From contig DATGJP010000088.1 in the NCBI GenBank assembly GCA_035295125.1, positions 62,001 to 126,000 on the forward strand: DNA of 64,000 nt. Reading direction: 5' to 3'. Shown one piece after another: positions 17,009-26,229 of this stretch (the stretch's first letter is position 1; each line of letters opens with the position of its first letter). Source of the DNA: JAICMB01 sp035295125 (GTDB lineage Bacteria; Acidobacteriota; Terriglobia; Bryobacterales; Bryobacteraceae). The position numbers and the translations under genes are program-made. Below the pieces are notes generated by a model. The model saw nothing but the letters and a program-made list of their open reading frames with translations, was not told the origin of the DNA and made no database searches.

Positions 17009-19504
17009 GTGAAGACTGATATTCTGTTCGCCGTTCGCAGTTTGCGGCGGGCGCCTGCGTTCTTTGTGCTCGCCGTAGCCACTTTGGGGTTAGGGATCGC
17101 CGCCAACACCGCCATCTTTTCGCTTTTCTACCAGGTACTGCTGCGTTCGCTTCCGGTTCGGAATCCGCAGCAACTCGTGGTGTTCCATTCCGAAGGGGTT
17201 AACCTTCCGGGAAGCGTCTCGAAGGACAGCTTTGAGTCGGTTTTTTCGTATCCGCTCTATCTGCGGCTGAAGGACTCCACGAAAGCTTTTGAAGGGCTGG
17301 CGGTGCGATCGAGCGTTCCGGCACAGATCGAGACCGGTGGCGCCGCCGCCGAACGAGGACGTGCGGAGATCGTTTCAGGCAACTACTTCGAGACCTTGGG
17401 TCTGCGGGCACAGGCCGGACGCCTCTTCACCACTCAGGATGACAGTGTCCGCGGTGGGAATCCCGTGGCGGTGCTCTCGCACGCGTTCTGGATGACCCAT
17501 CTTGGGGGCAGTGCTTCTGCCGTGAATCGGACCGTACTGGTGAACGGGCAGCCGTTCACAGTTGTAGGAATCGCGCCGGAGAATTTCCACGGATTGATTG
17601 CCGGCGATGCGCAGGATATTTTTCTGCCACTGTCCATGCGCGCCTCGCTGACGCCGGGATGGAATTGGTACGACAAGCCGGATTTCCAGTTTCTGACGAT
17701 CTTCGGCCGGTTGGCGCCGGGCGTGTCGCGGGAGCGCGCGGAGGCGGAACTGCAGCCGTATTTTACTGCCGTAATCCGCGATCATATGGACCAACTCAAG
17801 GTTCGGAACGCGGCCGCCAGGCAGCGGTTGATGGCGAAACGGCTGCATCTCAGCCCGGCGGCACGGGGCTTGAACGCGCTCGAAATCGAATGGCGGAAAC
17901 CGCTGTTCGTTCTGCTGGGTATGGTCCTCCTTTTACTCGTGATTGGCTGCGCTAATCTGGCCAATCTGCTGATGGCGCGCGGCGTCAATCGGGCCCGCGA
18001 GATCGCGGTGCGAATGGCGCTGGGCGCGGGGCGTGCGCGGGTGATGCGGCTGCTGTTCACCGAGAGCGCAATTCTCGGGATTGTGGGCACCGCATTCGGC
18101 TTCGCCCTGGCGCCGATTCTGACGCGTGGCATTCTACGGCTGCTTCCTACCGACGAATTGAGCGGGTGGGTGGGCGCCGGAGTCAATCTCCCGATCCTGG
18201 CCTTCAGCGTCGCGCTGATGCTGGCGACAACGCTGCTGTTCGGGCTGATTCCTGCTTTGCAGGTTACGCGAGGTGCATCGGGGCCTCTGGGAGAGCGGAC
18301 TCAAACCACGGCGGGCCAGGTTCATTCGGGTGTGCGAAAGGTACTGGTGGCCGGGCAGATCGGGCTATCGCTGGTTCTCCTGGCGGTGGCTGGGCTGTTT
18401 GGCCGCAGCCTGGTAAATCTCATGCAGCACAATCCGGGATTCCGCGCCGACCATCTGCTGACGTTCGCGGTGGATCCGGGCTTGGCCGGTTACAACGTCG
18501 ATCGCGGTGTCAACTTCACGAATGAGCTGGGCCGGCGGCTGGCGGCGCTGCCGGGAGTCGAGTCCACGTCGTACGCGCTGTTCAGCCCGCTGTCGCACTC
18601 GTCGTCAGGGGCGAACGTCTCGGTGGAGGGCTTCACCTATACCAACGACGAGGACATGACTTGCGGCTGGAACGCCGTGGGTCCTGGTTACTTCCGGACG
18701 ATCGGGACTCCGCTGCTGGCCGGGCGCGAGTTTGACAGCCGCGACCGTAAGACCAAAGTTGCGATTGTGAACCAGGCGTTCCAGCGGAAGTTCTTCGGCG
18801 CGCGGAGCGCGGTGGGTCACAAGATGGAAATGGGCGCGGGCGGACCGCTGGATTTCGAGATCGTCGGACTGGTGCAGGATTCGGACCATCTGAGCCTGCG
18901 CGAAACAATTGCGCCGACGTTCTTCATCCCGTATGAGCTCTCGCTCGATTCGAAGTCGCGGATGTCGCAGGGGGCTTTTTTCGTTCGGGCTTCGTCGGGG
19001 TTTGAGGCGCTGCCTGGGGCGGTGCGGTCGGCGGTGAGCCAGATCGACCACACGCTGCCGGTTTATGCGCTCGAGACGATGGAGGTGAAGGTGCGCGAGT
19101 CCGTTTACACGGACCGCCTGATTGCGGCGCTCGCGACTGCGTTCGGGCTGCTGGCGATGACGCTAACGGCAGTCGGGCTCTATGGCGTGATCGCGTATCT
19201 CGTGAGCCGGCGGACGGCGGAGATCGGGATTCGCATGGTGCTTGGGGCGGAACCGCTGTCGATTATTTCAATGATTCTGCGCGAGGTGACGATGTTGGTG
19301 GTGGCCGGCGGAGGCATAGGCCTGCTGGCGGCTCTTGGCGCGGGAAGGGCGATTCAGGCGCAGCTTTTTGGGATGCGCGGCGCGGATCCTCTGGTGTTTG
19401 CCGGGGCGGCGGGGTTGCTGGCAGCGGTGGCGTTGCTCGCCGGGTTTGTGCCGGCGTGGCGGGCAGCGAGGGTGGAACCGCTGAGTGCGTTACGGCATGA
19501 ATAA
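17009..19504 (+). CDS. MacB/FtsX-type ABC transporter permease (acidobacterial family)
   Basis: An 831-residue protein from GTG 17009, preceded by AGGAGA at 6 nt. The N-terminus (AVRSLRRAPAFFVLAVATLG) and first helix are followed by a MacB-like periplasmic domain (about 50-280) and FtsX helices (CANLANLLMARGVNRAREIA, about 310-345). A second periplasmic domain follows, then the terminal FtsX domain with SRRTAEIGIRMVLGAEPLSI and the end WRAARVEPLSALRHE. It is 48 bp downstream of the dehydrogenase gene on the same strand but has its own ribosome-binding site. No ATPase gene is adjacent. It differs from the other copies in the tail (VEPLSALR in place of IDPM). Confidence 0.92.
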   Translation: MKTDILFAVRSLRRAPAFFVLAVATLGLGIAANTAIFSLFYQVLLRSLPVRNPQQLVVFHSEGVNLPGSVSKDSFESVFSYPLYLRLKDSTKAFEGLAVRSSVPAQIETGGAAAERGRAEIVSGNYFETLGLRAQAGRLFTTQDDSVRGGNPVAVLSHAFWMTHLGGSASAVNRTVLVNGQPFTVVGIAPENFHGLIAGDAQDIFLPLSMRASLTPGWNWYDKPDFQFLTIFGRLAPGVSRERAEAELQPYFTAVIRDHMDQLKVRNAAARQRLMAKRLHLSPAARGLNALEIEWRKPLFVLLGMVLLLLVIGCANLANLLMARGVNRAREIAVRMALGAGRARVMRLLFTESAILGIVGTAFGFALAPILTRGILRLLPTDELSGWVGAGVNLPILAFSVALMLATTLLFGLIPALQVTRGASGPLGERTQTTAGQVHSGVRKVLVAGQIGLSLVLLAVAGLFGRSLVNLMQHNPGFRADHLLTFAVDPGLAGYNVDRGVNFTNELGRRLAALPGVESTSYALFSPLSHSSSGANVSVEGFTYTNDEDMTCGWNAVGPGYFRTIGTPLLAGREFDSRDRKTKVAIVNQAFQRKFFGARSAVGHKMEMGAGGPLDFEIVGLVQDSDHLSLRETIAPTFFIPYELSLDSKSRMSQGAFFVRASSGFEALPGAVRSAVSQIDHTLPVYALETMEVKVRESVYTDRLIAALATAFGLLAMTLTAVGLYGVIAYLVSRRTAEIGIRMVLGAEPLSIISMILREVTMLVVAGGGIGLLAALGAGRAIQAQLFGMRGADPLVFAGAAGLLAAVALLAGFVPAWRAARVEPLSALRHE

Positions 19505-19596
19505 AGGGCAGGCAAAACCGCCTGCTTCGCAAAGCAGCATAGCCGCAACCAAAGGAAACTCTCCGTTAGAAAAGGTGGGACAGGCGTTTTCGCCTG
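19503..19596. repeat. Dispersed palindromic repeat, copy 6
   Basis: Two hairpin-like cores in tandem: gcaggcaaaaccgcctgc, then aaaaggtgggacaggcg, tttt, cgcctgtcc. The phrase agcagcatagccgcaaccaa recurs at 58572 (acagcatagccccaaccga). It fills the gap between the permease and msrA. Confidence 0.65.
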
Positions 19597-19638
19597 TCCT
19601 TACCCGGTGAAGTCCAAAAGCAGGCGGAGGATCTCCTT

Positions 19639-20100
19639 CTACAGATTGCAGTGGGAGAGGCCTCGTTTGGCCAGGTACTGCTGGTGGTAATCTTCCGCCA
19701 TCCAGAAGTCTGCGGCCGGGAGGATCTCCGTTACGATTGGCTTACGATATTTCTCCTGCTCCCGTGCCAGGGAGGCTTTGGCTTCGGCCTCCTGCTCAGG
19801 TGAGTGCGTAAAGACTACGGAACGATATTGGGTCCCTATGTCAGGCCCCTGGCGGTTCTTGGTCGTCGGGTCGTGGACTTCCCAGAACTTGTCCAGGAGC
19901 TGATCATAGGAGATTTGACTCGGGTCGTATTCGATTTGCACGACCTCGGCATGGCCGGTACGGTCTGTGCAGACGTCTTTGTAGGTCGGGTTGCTGAGCG
20001 CGCCGCCTTCGTAGCCCACCGCTGTCGATGTCACTCCGGGCAGGATACGGAAGGCCTCTTCGACCCCCCAGAAACAGCCGCCTCCGAAAGTTGCTTTCAT
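19639..20100 (-). CDS. msrA: Peptide-methionine (S)-S-oxide reductase
   Basis: A 153-residue MsrA that reduces methionine-S-sulfoxide in proteins. The catalytic motif GGGCFWGVEEAF lies at residues 6-17, with Cys9 as the nucleophile. Further family signatures are GYEGGALSNPTYKDVC, HAEVVQIEYDP, DPTTKNRQGPDIGTQYRS and the C-terminal DYHQQYLAKRG, with a possible resolving Cys in the last residues (SHCNL). The catalytic residue is encoded as Cys, not TGA. It lies 9 bp downstream of the TonB receptor stop on the same strand, so it probably shares that transcript. Confidence 0.96.
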   Translation of the reverse strand: MKATFGGGCFWGVEEAFRILPGVTSTAVGYEGGALSNPTYKDVCTDRTGHAEVVQIEYDPSQISYDQLLDKFWEVHDPTTKNRQGPDIGTQYRSVVFTHSPEQEAEAKASLAREQEKYRKPIVTEILPAADFWMAEDYHQQYLAKRGLSHCNL

Positions 20101-20109
20101 ACCCTGATT

Positions 20110-23100
20110 TTAGAAGATCAGCTTGGCGCCGAGTTCGATGGAGCGAGCTCCTCCGTTACCAGTGTTGGTGCTTCCTACGCCGGACAAGCCGGTGATCTGG
20201 CCAAAAGTTGCGCTGCCGAAAGTGGTGTCGGGGTTGCCCCAGCGCGGCGTGTTTGCGAGGCTGAAGGCTTCACCCTTGAGCTGAATCTTCCAGCGCTCCT
20301 TGATGTCGAAAGTACGGAACAATGAGGCGTCCAGGTTCCAAGCTCCCGGTCCGTTCATGGGGTTGCGGCCGAGGTTGCCGAATTCCGGAAGTCCTCCATT
20401 TTCGGCGCCGGGCTGCGCGAAGCACTGCGTGGTGACGAGCGCACCCTTGGCCGGATTGAAGTTGCACTGCGTGTTCGTGAACCAGGCAACGCCCCGGCCG
20501 GTGTTATGGGTGACCGGGATCGGGCCGGGGCCAAACCAGTTCAGCGTGTTGCTGTTTCCGGGCGCCTTCAGAACCGAGGTGTCGCCGCCAAAGTTGATCG
20601 GTTGACCGGTGTAGATGCTGAGGACGCCGTTCATTTGCCAGCCGCCGAGGATGTAAGCAGCCGGCCCGGAACTGATGAACCGTTTGTTTTTACCGAACGG
20701 GAGCTCATAGACGAAGCTGGATGCGAACGTGTGGGTGCGGTCGAAGTCGAGCCGACGCCAGTTCCGGCGCGGGTTGATGTAGAAATCAAGGCCGGCGTCT
20801 TCCGACTGCATTCCCATCGCCTTTTGATACGAGTACGAAAGCGTGAGGGCGAGACCCGCCGAGAAGCGCTTGTCTAGCTTACTCTGCAAACCGTTGTACA
20901 TGGAGCTATAGCCGACGTAACGATCGTCCACGTTTCCTTTTTGCCCGTATGCCGCGAAGAGCGGCTGGCTGGCCTGATTGCCGCCCAACGTTTGCGACGC
21001 ATTCAGCGCATAGAGTGCAGGCTGATCGACGCCGTGGTTGCCGACGTAGGCCACTTCAAAAGCCAGGTTGAAGGGGAGCTGCCGTTGGACGGCAAAGTTC
21101 CAGGCTTCGACATAGGGCTCGCGGAAATTGGTGTTGATGAAGAAGTACTGTTGGTTCGGATCGGGATGGCTGATAATCCCGCTCGTCGGGATCACGGCCG
21201 CGGGGAACGGCGGGAAGCCGAGTTGGAAGGAGGCCAACTGCCCGTTATCGAGGACGACTCCGCAGATACTGCAATTGGCCGGCAGCGAGTACTGCTTATT
21301 CTGCTTCACCGGGAAGTTGTAGGCATACGTGTTGTCCGGGTACGGCGCATAGCTGATTCCAAAGCCGGTTCGTACGACGGTCTTGTCGTTCAGACGATAG
21401 GCGATGCCAAGACGGGGGGCGAAATCCTTGTAGTGCGTCTTCAGGCCAACGTTCGAGGGAACGCCTCCGACACCGGCGATTTCAAGCGTATCGTTGACCG
21501 GGTTGAACTGCGAGAAGCCGGCGGTGTGAGCGGGCGTGGCCGGCGGATAGAATTCCCAGCGCAGGCCGATGTCGATGGTAAGTTTGGGAGTGGCTACCCA
21601 CTTATCCTGGGCGAAGCTGTAGAACTGCCACGCGCGATACGCGGGGAAGATGACGGGATAATCACGACCAGCGGCGGCGGGTATGTCGAGCAGGAAACTA
21701 GCGAAAGAGTTAGTGAAGCTCCTGACGGTGTCGGTGGTGCTTCCCGTCTGGGCCTGGCTGAACTGGTAACGTCCGCGTGGGTTGACGGTTTGCGTCTGCA
21801 GCAAGTCGTCGCGGACGCGTCGGATTTCGCCGCCAAACTTAAAGGTGTGGTTGCCCTTGGTCTTGGTCCAGGTGTTGGTGAACAGGACGTTCGATTCGGC
21901 GCGAATCCAGGGCAGGCTCGCTGAAAAGCCAATGAACGGATCGCCGAAATTGTCGAGCGTGATCTGCGGGGGACCGCTGGTCCACGGGATTCCATTGATG
22001 CCGGGAATACCGAGCTGGTCGGCAACGTTCTGGCCGAAACCGAACTGCTGCGCATCGTTGCGGTAGCGATTCACCCCGAAACGCGCTTCCATGATGAGAG
22101 TCGGCGAGAAGATGCGGTTATAGTTAATGGCGCCGCTGTGGGTGTCCTGAATACCGGTGCCTTCAAAACCGTTTCCGCCGACGCCGCGTGGGCCGCCATA
22201 AATGCCATAGACCGAAGCATCGGTCGTAACGGGCCGCGAGAAGCTGTAGCGCACGGAGAGACGGTCGTTGTCGGTCTGGTTGTGGTCCACCTTGACGTCG
22301 AACTGGTCGGTGTTGCGGAAGAAGGGGCTATTTACAAAATAGTTTTGCGCGTAGGGATTGGTTGCCCCGGTGAAGTTCGGGAGCGGCACGACAGAAAGGA
22401 TCTTCAGAGAGACCGGGTTGATGCGGTCCTTCATGATAATGTTGCCCGGGAAAGGTGAGCGGCCGGCGCCGGTGTTGGGATCGCCCGTGTTCGGGTCGTA
22501 GATTACGGTTGGCTTTCCACCGGGGGCCGCGACGTTTAAGTTGCCGCTGCGCAGGTCGGCGGGGGGGACGGAGAGCCGGTCGTTGTTGGCCTGATGGTCC
22601 TCAACACGGAGGTAGTCGCCGAAGAAAAATGTGCGGTTGTGTTTGATCGGTCCTCCGACGGCCCCTCCGAAGTAGTTATAGGTGAAATGGCCGCGGACCG
22701 GATCGAACCAGTTTCTTGCCGAAAGAGCGCTGACGCGGTTGTCCTCATAAGCGGAACCGTGGATCTGGTTGGTGCCCGACTTCAGAATGATATTGGCAAC
22801 ACCACCCGTGGCGCGGCCCAACTCCGCTTCGAAGTTGCTGGTGCTGATATCCATGGTCTGGATGGCTTCCTGAGGAGGAATGAGCACCTGCAGGAGACCG
22901 GTTCGCTCGTTGTCGTCGACCCCTTCGAGCTGCAGGTTGTCGCCGAGGCGTGATTGGCCATTAAAGCGCGTTGCCAGGCTGACCTGCGGGTTGAAGAAGG
23001 CGGAGTGCTGGTTTTCCGGCAGCGCTGCGCCTGGGACCAGGATCGTCAACGCCTGCACGTTGTGGCTGCCGCCGAGGGGAAGATCCTCAATGCTCTTGGA

Positions 23101-23517
23101 TTCGATTTTCCGGCCAGTGTCGGCGCGCTCGGTTTGGAGCGCTGGCGCCTCGCTGGTGACATTGATGGTTTCGGTGATCTGGCCGGGCTGCAAGGTCAGG
23201 TCGACGCGAGTGGTGGTGTTGACCACTACGTCGAGACCACTGCGCTCGGCGCGCTTAAAACCAGTTTGTTCGACGATCACCGAGTACTTGCCAGGAGGCA
23301 TGTCGGCGACCGTGTAGTTGCCGCTCTCGTTCGTTGAGGTGGTGCGGTTGATACCGGTGTTAGTTTCAGTGACGGTGACTTTGGCGTTTGGAACAGCGGC
23401 GCCGGAAGAATCTGTTATCGTGCCAAGCAACGTGGCATTAACGGCCTGCCCGTAGGCGAGTGCCGTGGAAATCAGTGCAAGCGTCGCGAGGACGCACATC
23501 CAACGTAGACGTTTCAA
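20110..23517 (-). CDS. TonB-dependent receptor with N-terminal carboxypeptidase-regulatory-like domain
   Basis: About 1135 residues. I prefer TTG 23517, preceded by AAGGGGTG; ATG 23499 is the alternative. Both give a signal peptide ending ALAYGQA. The open frame further upstream is only LysR shadow. A CarboxypepD_reg-like domain (about 30-110, TITDSSGAAVPNAKVTVTET) precedes a plug domain (about 130-240) and a large 22-strand-type barrel ending with a terminal aromatic residue (ELGAKLIF), as expected for BAM-dependent insertion. This is the giant SusC-like type common in Acidobacteriota; the ligand is unknown. It is divergent from a LysR regulator 100 bp away and is followed by msrA. Confidence 0.93.
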   Translation of the reverse strand: MKRLRWMCVLATLALISTALAYGQAVNATLLGTITDSSGAAVPNAKVTVTETNTGINRTTSTNESGNYTVADMPPGKYSVIVEQTGFKRAERSGLDVVVNTTTRVDLTLQPGQITETINVTSEAPALQTERADTGRKIESKSIEDLPLGGSHNVQALTILVPGAALPENQHSAFFNPQVSLATRFNGQSRLGDNLQLEGVDDNERTGLLQVLIPPQEAIQTMDISTSNFEAELGRATGGVANIILKSGTNQIHGSAYEDNRVSALSARNWFDPVRGHFTYNYFGGAVGGPIKHNRTFFFGDYLRVEDHQANNDRLSVPPADLRSGNLNVAAPGGKPTVIYDPNTGDPNTGAGRSPFPGNIIMKDRINPVSLKILSVVPLPNFTGATNPYAQNYFVNSPFFRNTDQFDVKVDHNQTDNDRLSVRYSFSRPVTTDASVYGIYGGPRGVGGNGFEGTGIQDTHSGAINYNRIFSPTLIMEARFGVNRYRNDAQQFGFGQNVADQLGIPGINGIPWTSGPPQITLDNFGDPFIGFSASLPWIRAESNVLFTNTWTKTKGNHTFKFGGEIRRVRDDLLQTQTVNPRGRYQFSQAQTGSTTDTVRSFTNSFASFLLDIPAAAGRDYPVIFPAYRAWQFYSFAQDKWVATPKLTIDIGLRWEFYPPATPAHTAGFSQFNPVNDTLEIAGVGGVPSNVGLKTHYKDFAPRLGIAYRLNDKTVVRTGFGISYAPYPDNTYAYNFPVKQNKQYSLPANCSICGVVLDNGQLASFQLGFPPFPAAVIPTSGIISHPDPNQQYFFINTNFREPYVEAWNFAVQRQLPFNLAFEVAYVGNHGVDQPALYALNASQTLGGNQASQPLFAAYGQKGNVDDRYVGYSSMYNGLQSKLDKRFSAGLALTLSYSYQKAMGMQSEDAGLDFYINPRRNWRRLDFDRTHTFASSFVYELPFGKNKRFISSGPAAYILGGWQMNGVLSIYTGQPINFGGDTSVLKAPGNSNTLNWFGPGPIPVTHNTGRGVAWFTNTQCNFNPAKGALVTTQCFAQPGAENGGLPEFGNLGRNPMNGPGAWNLDASLFRTFDIKERWKIQLKGEAFSLANTPRWGNPDTTFGSATFGQITGLSGVGSTNTGNGGARSIELGAKLIF

Positions 23518-23617
23518 ATGACACCCCTTGCTCCACACAATATTGCGGAAATTTGCCCGTGTCAATGCTCCCGCGCATAAAGGAAATTTGAAATTTTGAA
23601 ACGCAATATTCGGAGAC
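23518..23617. promoter_or_regulatory. Divergent control region between TonB receptor and LysR regulator
   Basis: A 100-bp AT-rich gap in GC-rich DNA. It holds a 9-bp inverted repeat, aatattgcg (23539-23547) and cgcaatatt (23602-23610), and a 9-bp direct repeat, ggaaatttg (23547-23555 and 23582-23590). Such symmetry between a LysR gene and a divergent target is typical of LysR binding regions. Binding here is inferred. Confidence 0.5.
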
Positions 23618-24592
23618 TTGGAATGTCCTGGTAAAATCGATGTCTTGGAACTCGCACATCTTAAGGCACTTGTCGCCGTAGAGGAGCTTGGAAGCCTGCG
23701 GCGGGCGGGCGAGCAACTGCACTTGTCCCCGCCCGCTGTTTTCGAGCAACTGAGGCAATTAGAGGAACATACACAGCAAAAGCTGTACGAACGAGCGGGA
23801 CGGCGCCTGGTGCTCACGGAGGCCGGTACACTGCTGCACTCGTACGCGCGGCGGATCCTGCGGGAACACGATGAGGCGCTGGTTGCGCTGACGGAGCTAA
23901 GCGGCGTACAGCGCGGCTTACTGCGGTTCGGATGCGGCCCGCACATCAGTGTCGCAATCGTCCCGCATCTGCTTCGGAGGTTTCTGGCGAAGTATCCCGG
24001 AGTTGAGGTGCGCATGGTGACGGGGAACGATCACTCGCTGTTTCACGACCTGCGCAGCGGCAAGGTGGATATTCTGTTGATGAATCTGCCCGTGAAGGAC
24101 GAAGCTCTCGAGGAGGTTGCGCTGTGGCGTTATGAGATGGTGTTCATTGCCGCGCCGAATCATCCGGTGACGAGCCGGGCGCTGGATCTTGCGAAGCAGC
24201 CGTTCATCCTGTACCAGCGGGCGATGATTATCGAAGAGGCGATCCAAAGGTTCTGCGTGCAGGCGGGATTCCATCCGAAGATTGTGATGCAGATCGACCA
24301 GGCGGATGCGATCAAGGAGTTGGTGAAGCTGGGACTGGGGATTTCGCTGCTGCCGGTGTGGAGCGTTGCGGAGGAGATCCGGCGCGCCGCCTTGCGAATC
24401 ATTCGCGTTCGGAACCGCCGTTTGTTTGCGGAAACCGGGCTGGTGTATAGGAAGTCGGCTCATGTGCCGGCGGCTTTGCGTGCTCTGATCGAGGTGGCGC
24501 ATCAATGGCAGGAGTGGCTGCCCATGGCGGACTCAGTGCATCCGATTGTAGTGGGGGGAAGGCGCAAGGTTGGGGCTGGGCATTCTCATTGA
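23618..24592 (+). CDS. LysR-family transcriptional regulator
   Basis: A 324-residue regulator. The start at TTG 23618 has CGGAG 4 nt upstream; a TTG at 23645 would begin exactly at the usual LysR N-terminus (ELAHLKALVAVEELGS). The winged HTH (about 10-70) includes SLRRAGEQLHLSPPAVFEQL, where SPPAVFEQL stands for the usual SQPAVSxQI. A periplasmic-binding-like effector domain (about 98-300) follows (LLRFGCGPHISVAIVPHLLR). It is divergent from the TonB receptor/msrA transcript and most likely controls that operon and itself. The effector is unknown. Confidence 0.9.
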   Translation: MECPGKIDVLELAHLKALVAVEELGSLRRAGEQLHLSPPAVFEQLRQLEEHTQQKLYERAGRRLVLTEAGTLLHSYARRILREHDEALVALTELSGVQRGLLRFGCGPHISVAIVPHLLRRFLAKYPGVEVRMVTGNDHSLFHDLRSGKVDILLMNLPVKDEALEEVALWRYEMVFIAAPNHPVTSRALDLAKQPFILYQRAMIIEEAIQRFCVQAGFHPKIVMQIDQADAIKELVKLGLGISLLPVWSVAEEIRRAALRIIRVRNRRLFAETGLVYRKSAHVPAALRALIEVAHQWQEWLPMADSVHPIVVGGRRKVGAGHSH

Positions 24593-24630
24593 CTTCGTAA
24601 ACCCTGAGTCCCCAAAACCACAACAGCACC

Positions 24631-25479
24631 TCACTCGCACGGTGCCATCACATGAATTGTCTTCAAATAGGACTGGCAACGTCCAGCCCTGCACGACTCA
24701 AGGCCAATCGGGGCATAAACCGCCTCAAATCCGGCCACGACGCGCACGCGTCGCAGTTCCTCCGCAAAAAACCCGCCCGCCGAAATCGTAATCCATCGCT
24801 CAACGCTAAGAATCGGAAGGTCTCGAAACGCGAAAAAGCCGCTGGCATCGGTTCGCGTCGAACCGGCCAGGCCCGTACCCAAAATGTAAAGTCTGACCTC
24901 CGCGTCCGCGATAGCCCCGTGAGGATTCGTCACAACTCCAGCCACGCCGCCCATTTCAGCCAAACCGGAAACCCGAAAATAATCAGGACCGCGATCATCC
25001 GTGCAATCCAACATCGGAGCAAACTCCAGAGGCATGGGAGCCAGCCCCATCTCTTCTCCCGCGCCAATCCGAACCTCTCGAATGATCACCGCATGAAACG
25101 ACGCCGCCGAAATCCTTACTTCATAAACACCGACAGGTAAATCCCGCAAGTCAAACCGCCCATCCACCCCGCTCCTCGTGACATGCGCCTCCCCAACGCC
25201 ACTCGCCCGCACCTCAGCCGCAACCACGGGCGCCCCACCCGAAGACACAACCGATCCGCGAATTCCGCCCGCCTGATTTCCCCAAGCCACCGCCGCACAG
25301 CAAACCATCCAAGCCCCGAATATCCGACTTATCGTGGGTTTTCGCGAAGCCTGCGTAGCGTCAGCCTGCGAGGTAAGATCCGTCGGAGGTGGCACGTTCA
25401 TACGCCGATTTGCCGTCGGGCTCATCTGTATGGGAATCCCGGTGCGTCCGCGATTCCACTGTACAACTGACAGCCGCAT
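24631..25479 (-). CDS. Secreted carboxypeptidase-regulatory-like protein (two Ig-like domains)
   Basis: ATG 25479 has AGGA about 6 nt upstream; ATG 25401 is an alternative that puts the hydrophobic signal (IFGAWMVCCAAVAWG) nearer the N-terminus. Two CarboxypepD_reg-like repeats are visible: GGIRGSVVSSGGAPVVAAEV through DLRDLPVGVYEV, and MGGVAGVVTNPHGAIADAEV through ASGFFAFRDLPILSVE. The domain usually decorates secreted or surface proteins. A broken, close paralogue lies at 35850-36234; 35 bp near the 3' ends differ at only one position. It is convergent with the LysR gene, 38 bp apart. Confidence 0.75.
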   Translation of the reverse strand: MRLSVVQWNRGRTGIPIQMSPTANRRMNVPPPTDLTSQADATQASRKPTISRIFGAWMVCCAAVAWGNQAGGIRGSVVSSGGAPVVAAEVRASGVGEAHVTRSGVDGRFDLRDLPVGVYEVRISAASFHAVIIREVRIGAGEEMGLAPMPLEFAPMLDCTDDRGPDYFRVSGLAEMGGVAGVVTNPHGAIADAEVRLYILGTGLAGSTRTDASGFFAFRDLPILSVERWITISAGGFFAEELRRVRVVAGFEAVYAPIGLESCRAGRCQSYLKTIHVMAPCE

Positions 25480-25531
25480 ATTCAATCCTGGATATACAAG
25501 CGACTAACCGACCGAGTGGTTTTTATGCCTT

Positions 25532-26173
25532 TCATCGGCCAGGTTTCGATTTCGGCCGGCGGCGGCTCGACGGTTTGTCGTTCTTCGATTTCCAGCCGCC
25601 CAGAGCCAGCGAGACCTCGACCGCCGCGTCGCGGAGTCGATCAGCAAGGCTCGTGTCAGTCAGCGCGCGAGCCACTACCATGCCGCCGACGCACAAGGCA
25701 GCGATCGCGAGGGCTGTGTCTTCGGGTTGGCGCGTTGAGCTCTTTACATCGCGGCCGAGCATCGTAACCATGGCCCGGAATGTGTCGTTGAAGGCCTTCC
25801 TGACGTTCTCGCCGCTGCGCGCTACATCGTTGGGAAGCGCCACCATTGGGCATGAGTTCTCCACATCGTCAAAATGCTGGCGGGACAGATAGGCGCGGAT
25901 GATTTGCGGCGCGGCTTGCGGTGACGCGGGGTCGATCCGGACGCCCTCCCATCTGTTTTTCCAATCGGGATCGGTGAAGAAGCAGCGCAGCACCTCTACG
26001 TAGAGATCGCTCTTGCTCTTGAAATAGGCATAGAACCCCCCGCGCGTGAGACCGGCCTCTTCCATGATGGAGTTGATGGACACATTTTCAAAGCCACTGC
26101 GATTGAACAATCGTCGTGCACTCTCGACGATGCGGTCGCGTACTTTCTCCCGGTGTCCTCTCGAATAAGGCAT
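25532..26173 (-). CDS. TetR-family transcriptional repressor
   Basis: 213 residues from ATG 26173, with GGAGAG 5 nt upstream; a longer frame reading back through the operator is discounted. The TetR N-terminal HTH (about 10-60) is clear: RIVESARRLFNRSGFENVSI, then IMEEAGLTRGGFYAYFKSKS. The C-terminal ligand domain begins with LYVEVLRCFF and includes SCPMVALPNDVARSGE, as in the TetR_C group near AcrR/YxaF-like regulators. It is divergent from the SRPBCC gene; a perfect 22-bp palindrome between them is the likely operator. The C-terminal tail is basic (SRRRPKSKPGR). Confidence 0.93.
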   Translation of the reverse strand: MPYSRGHREKVRDRIVESARRLFNRSGFENVSINSIMEEAGLTRGGFYAYFKSKSDLYVEVLRCFFTDPDWKNRWEGVRIDPASPQAAPQIIRAYLSRQHFDDVENSCPMVALPNDVARSGENVRKAFNDTFRAMVTMLGRDVKSSTRQPEDTALAIAALCVGGMVVARALTDTSLADRLRDAAVEVSLALGGWKSKNDKPSSRRRPKSKPGR

Positions 26174-26184
26174 GCATCTCTCCG

Positions 26185-26206
26185 AAATATGATCTTGATC
26201 ATATTT
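26185..26206. promoter_or_regulatory. Perfect 22-bp palindrome, probable TetR operator
   Basis: Arms aaatatgatc and gatcatattt with a 2-bp centre (tt) lie 11 bp upstream of the TetR start and 23 bp upstream of the divergent SRPBCC start. Position, symmetry and length fit a TetR-dimer operator controlling both genes. Confidence 0.8.
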
Positions 26207-26229
26207 TGCTCGGATGGTTAAATGCAACA

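Noticed and set aside
19639..20100. msrA as another selenoprotein
   Set aside because: Its catalytic residue in GGGCFWG is an ordinary Cys codon and the gene has no in-frame TGA.
23518..24015. The TonB-receptor frame stays open about 500 bp upstream of the chosen start
   Set aside because: That part is antisense to the LysR gene, has Ser/Arg-rich low-complexity sequence typical of a shadow frame, and precedes a normal signal peptide.
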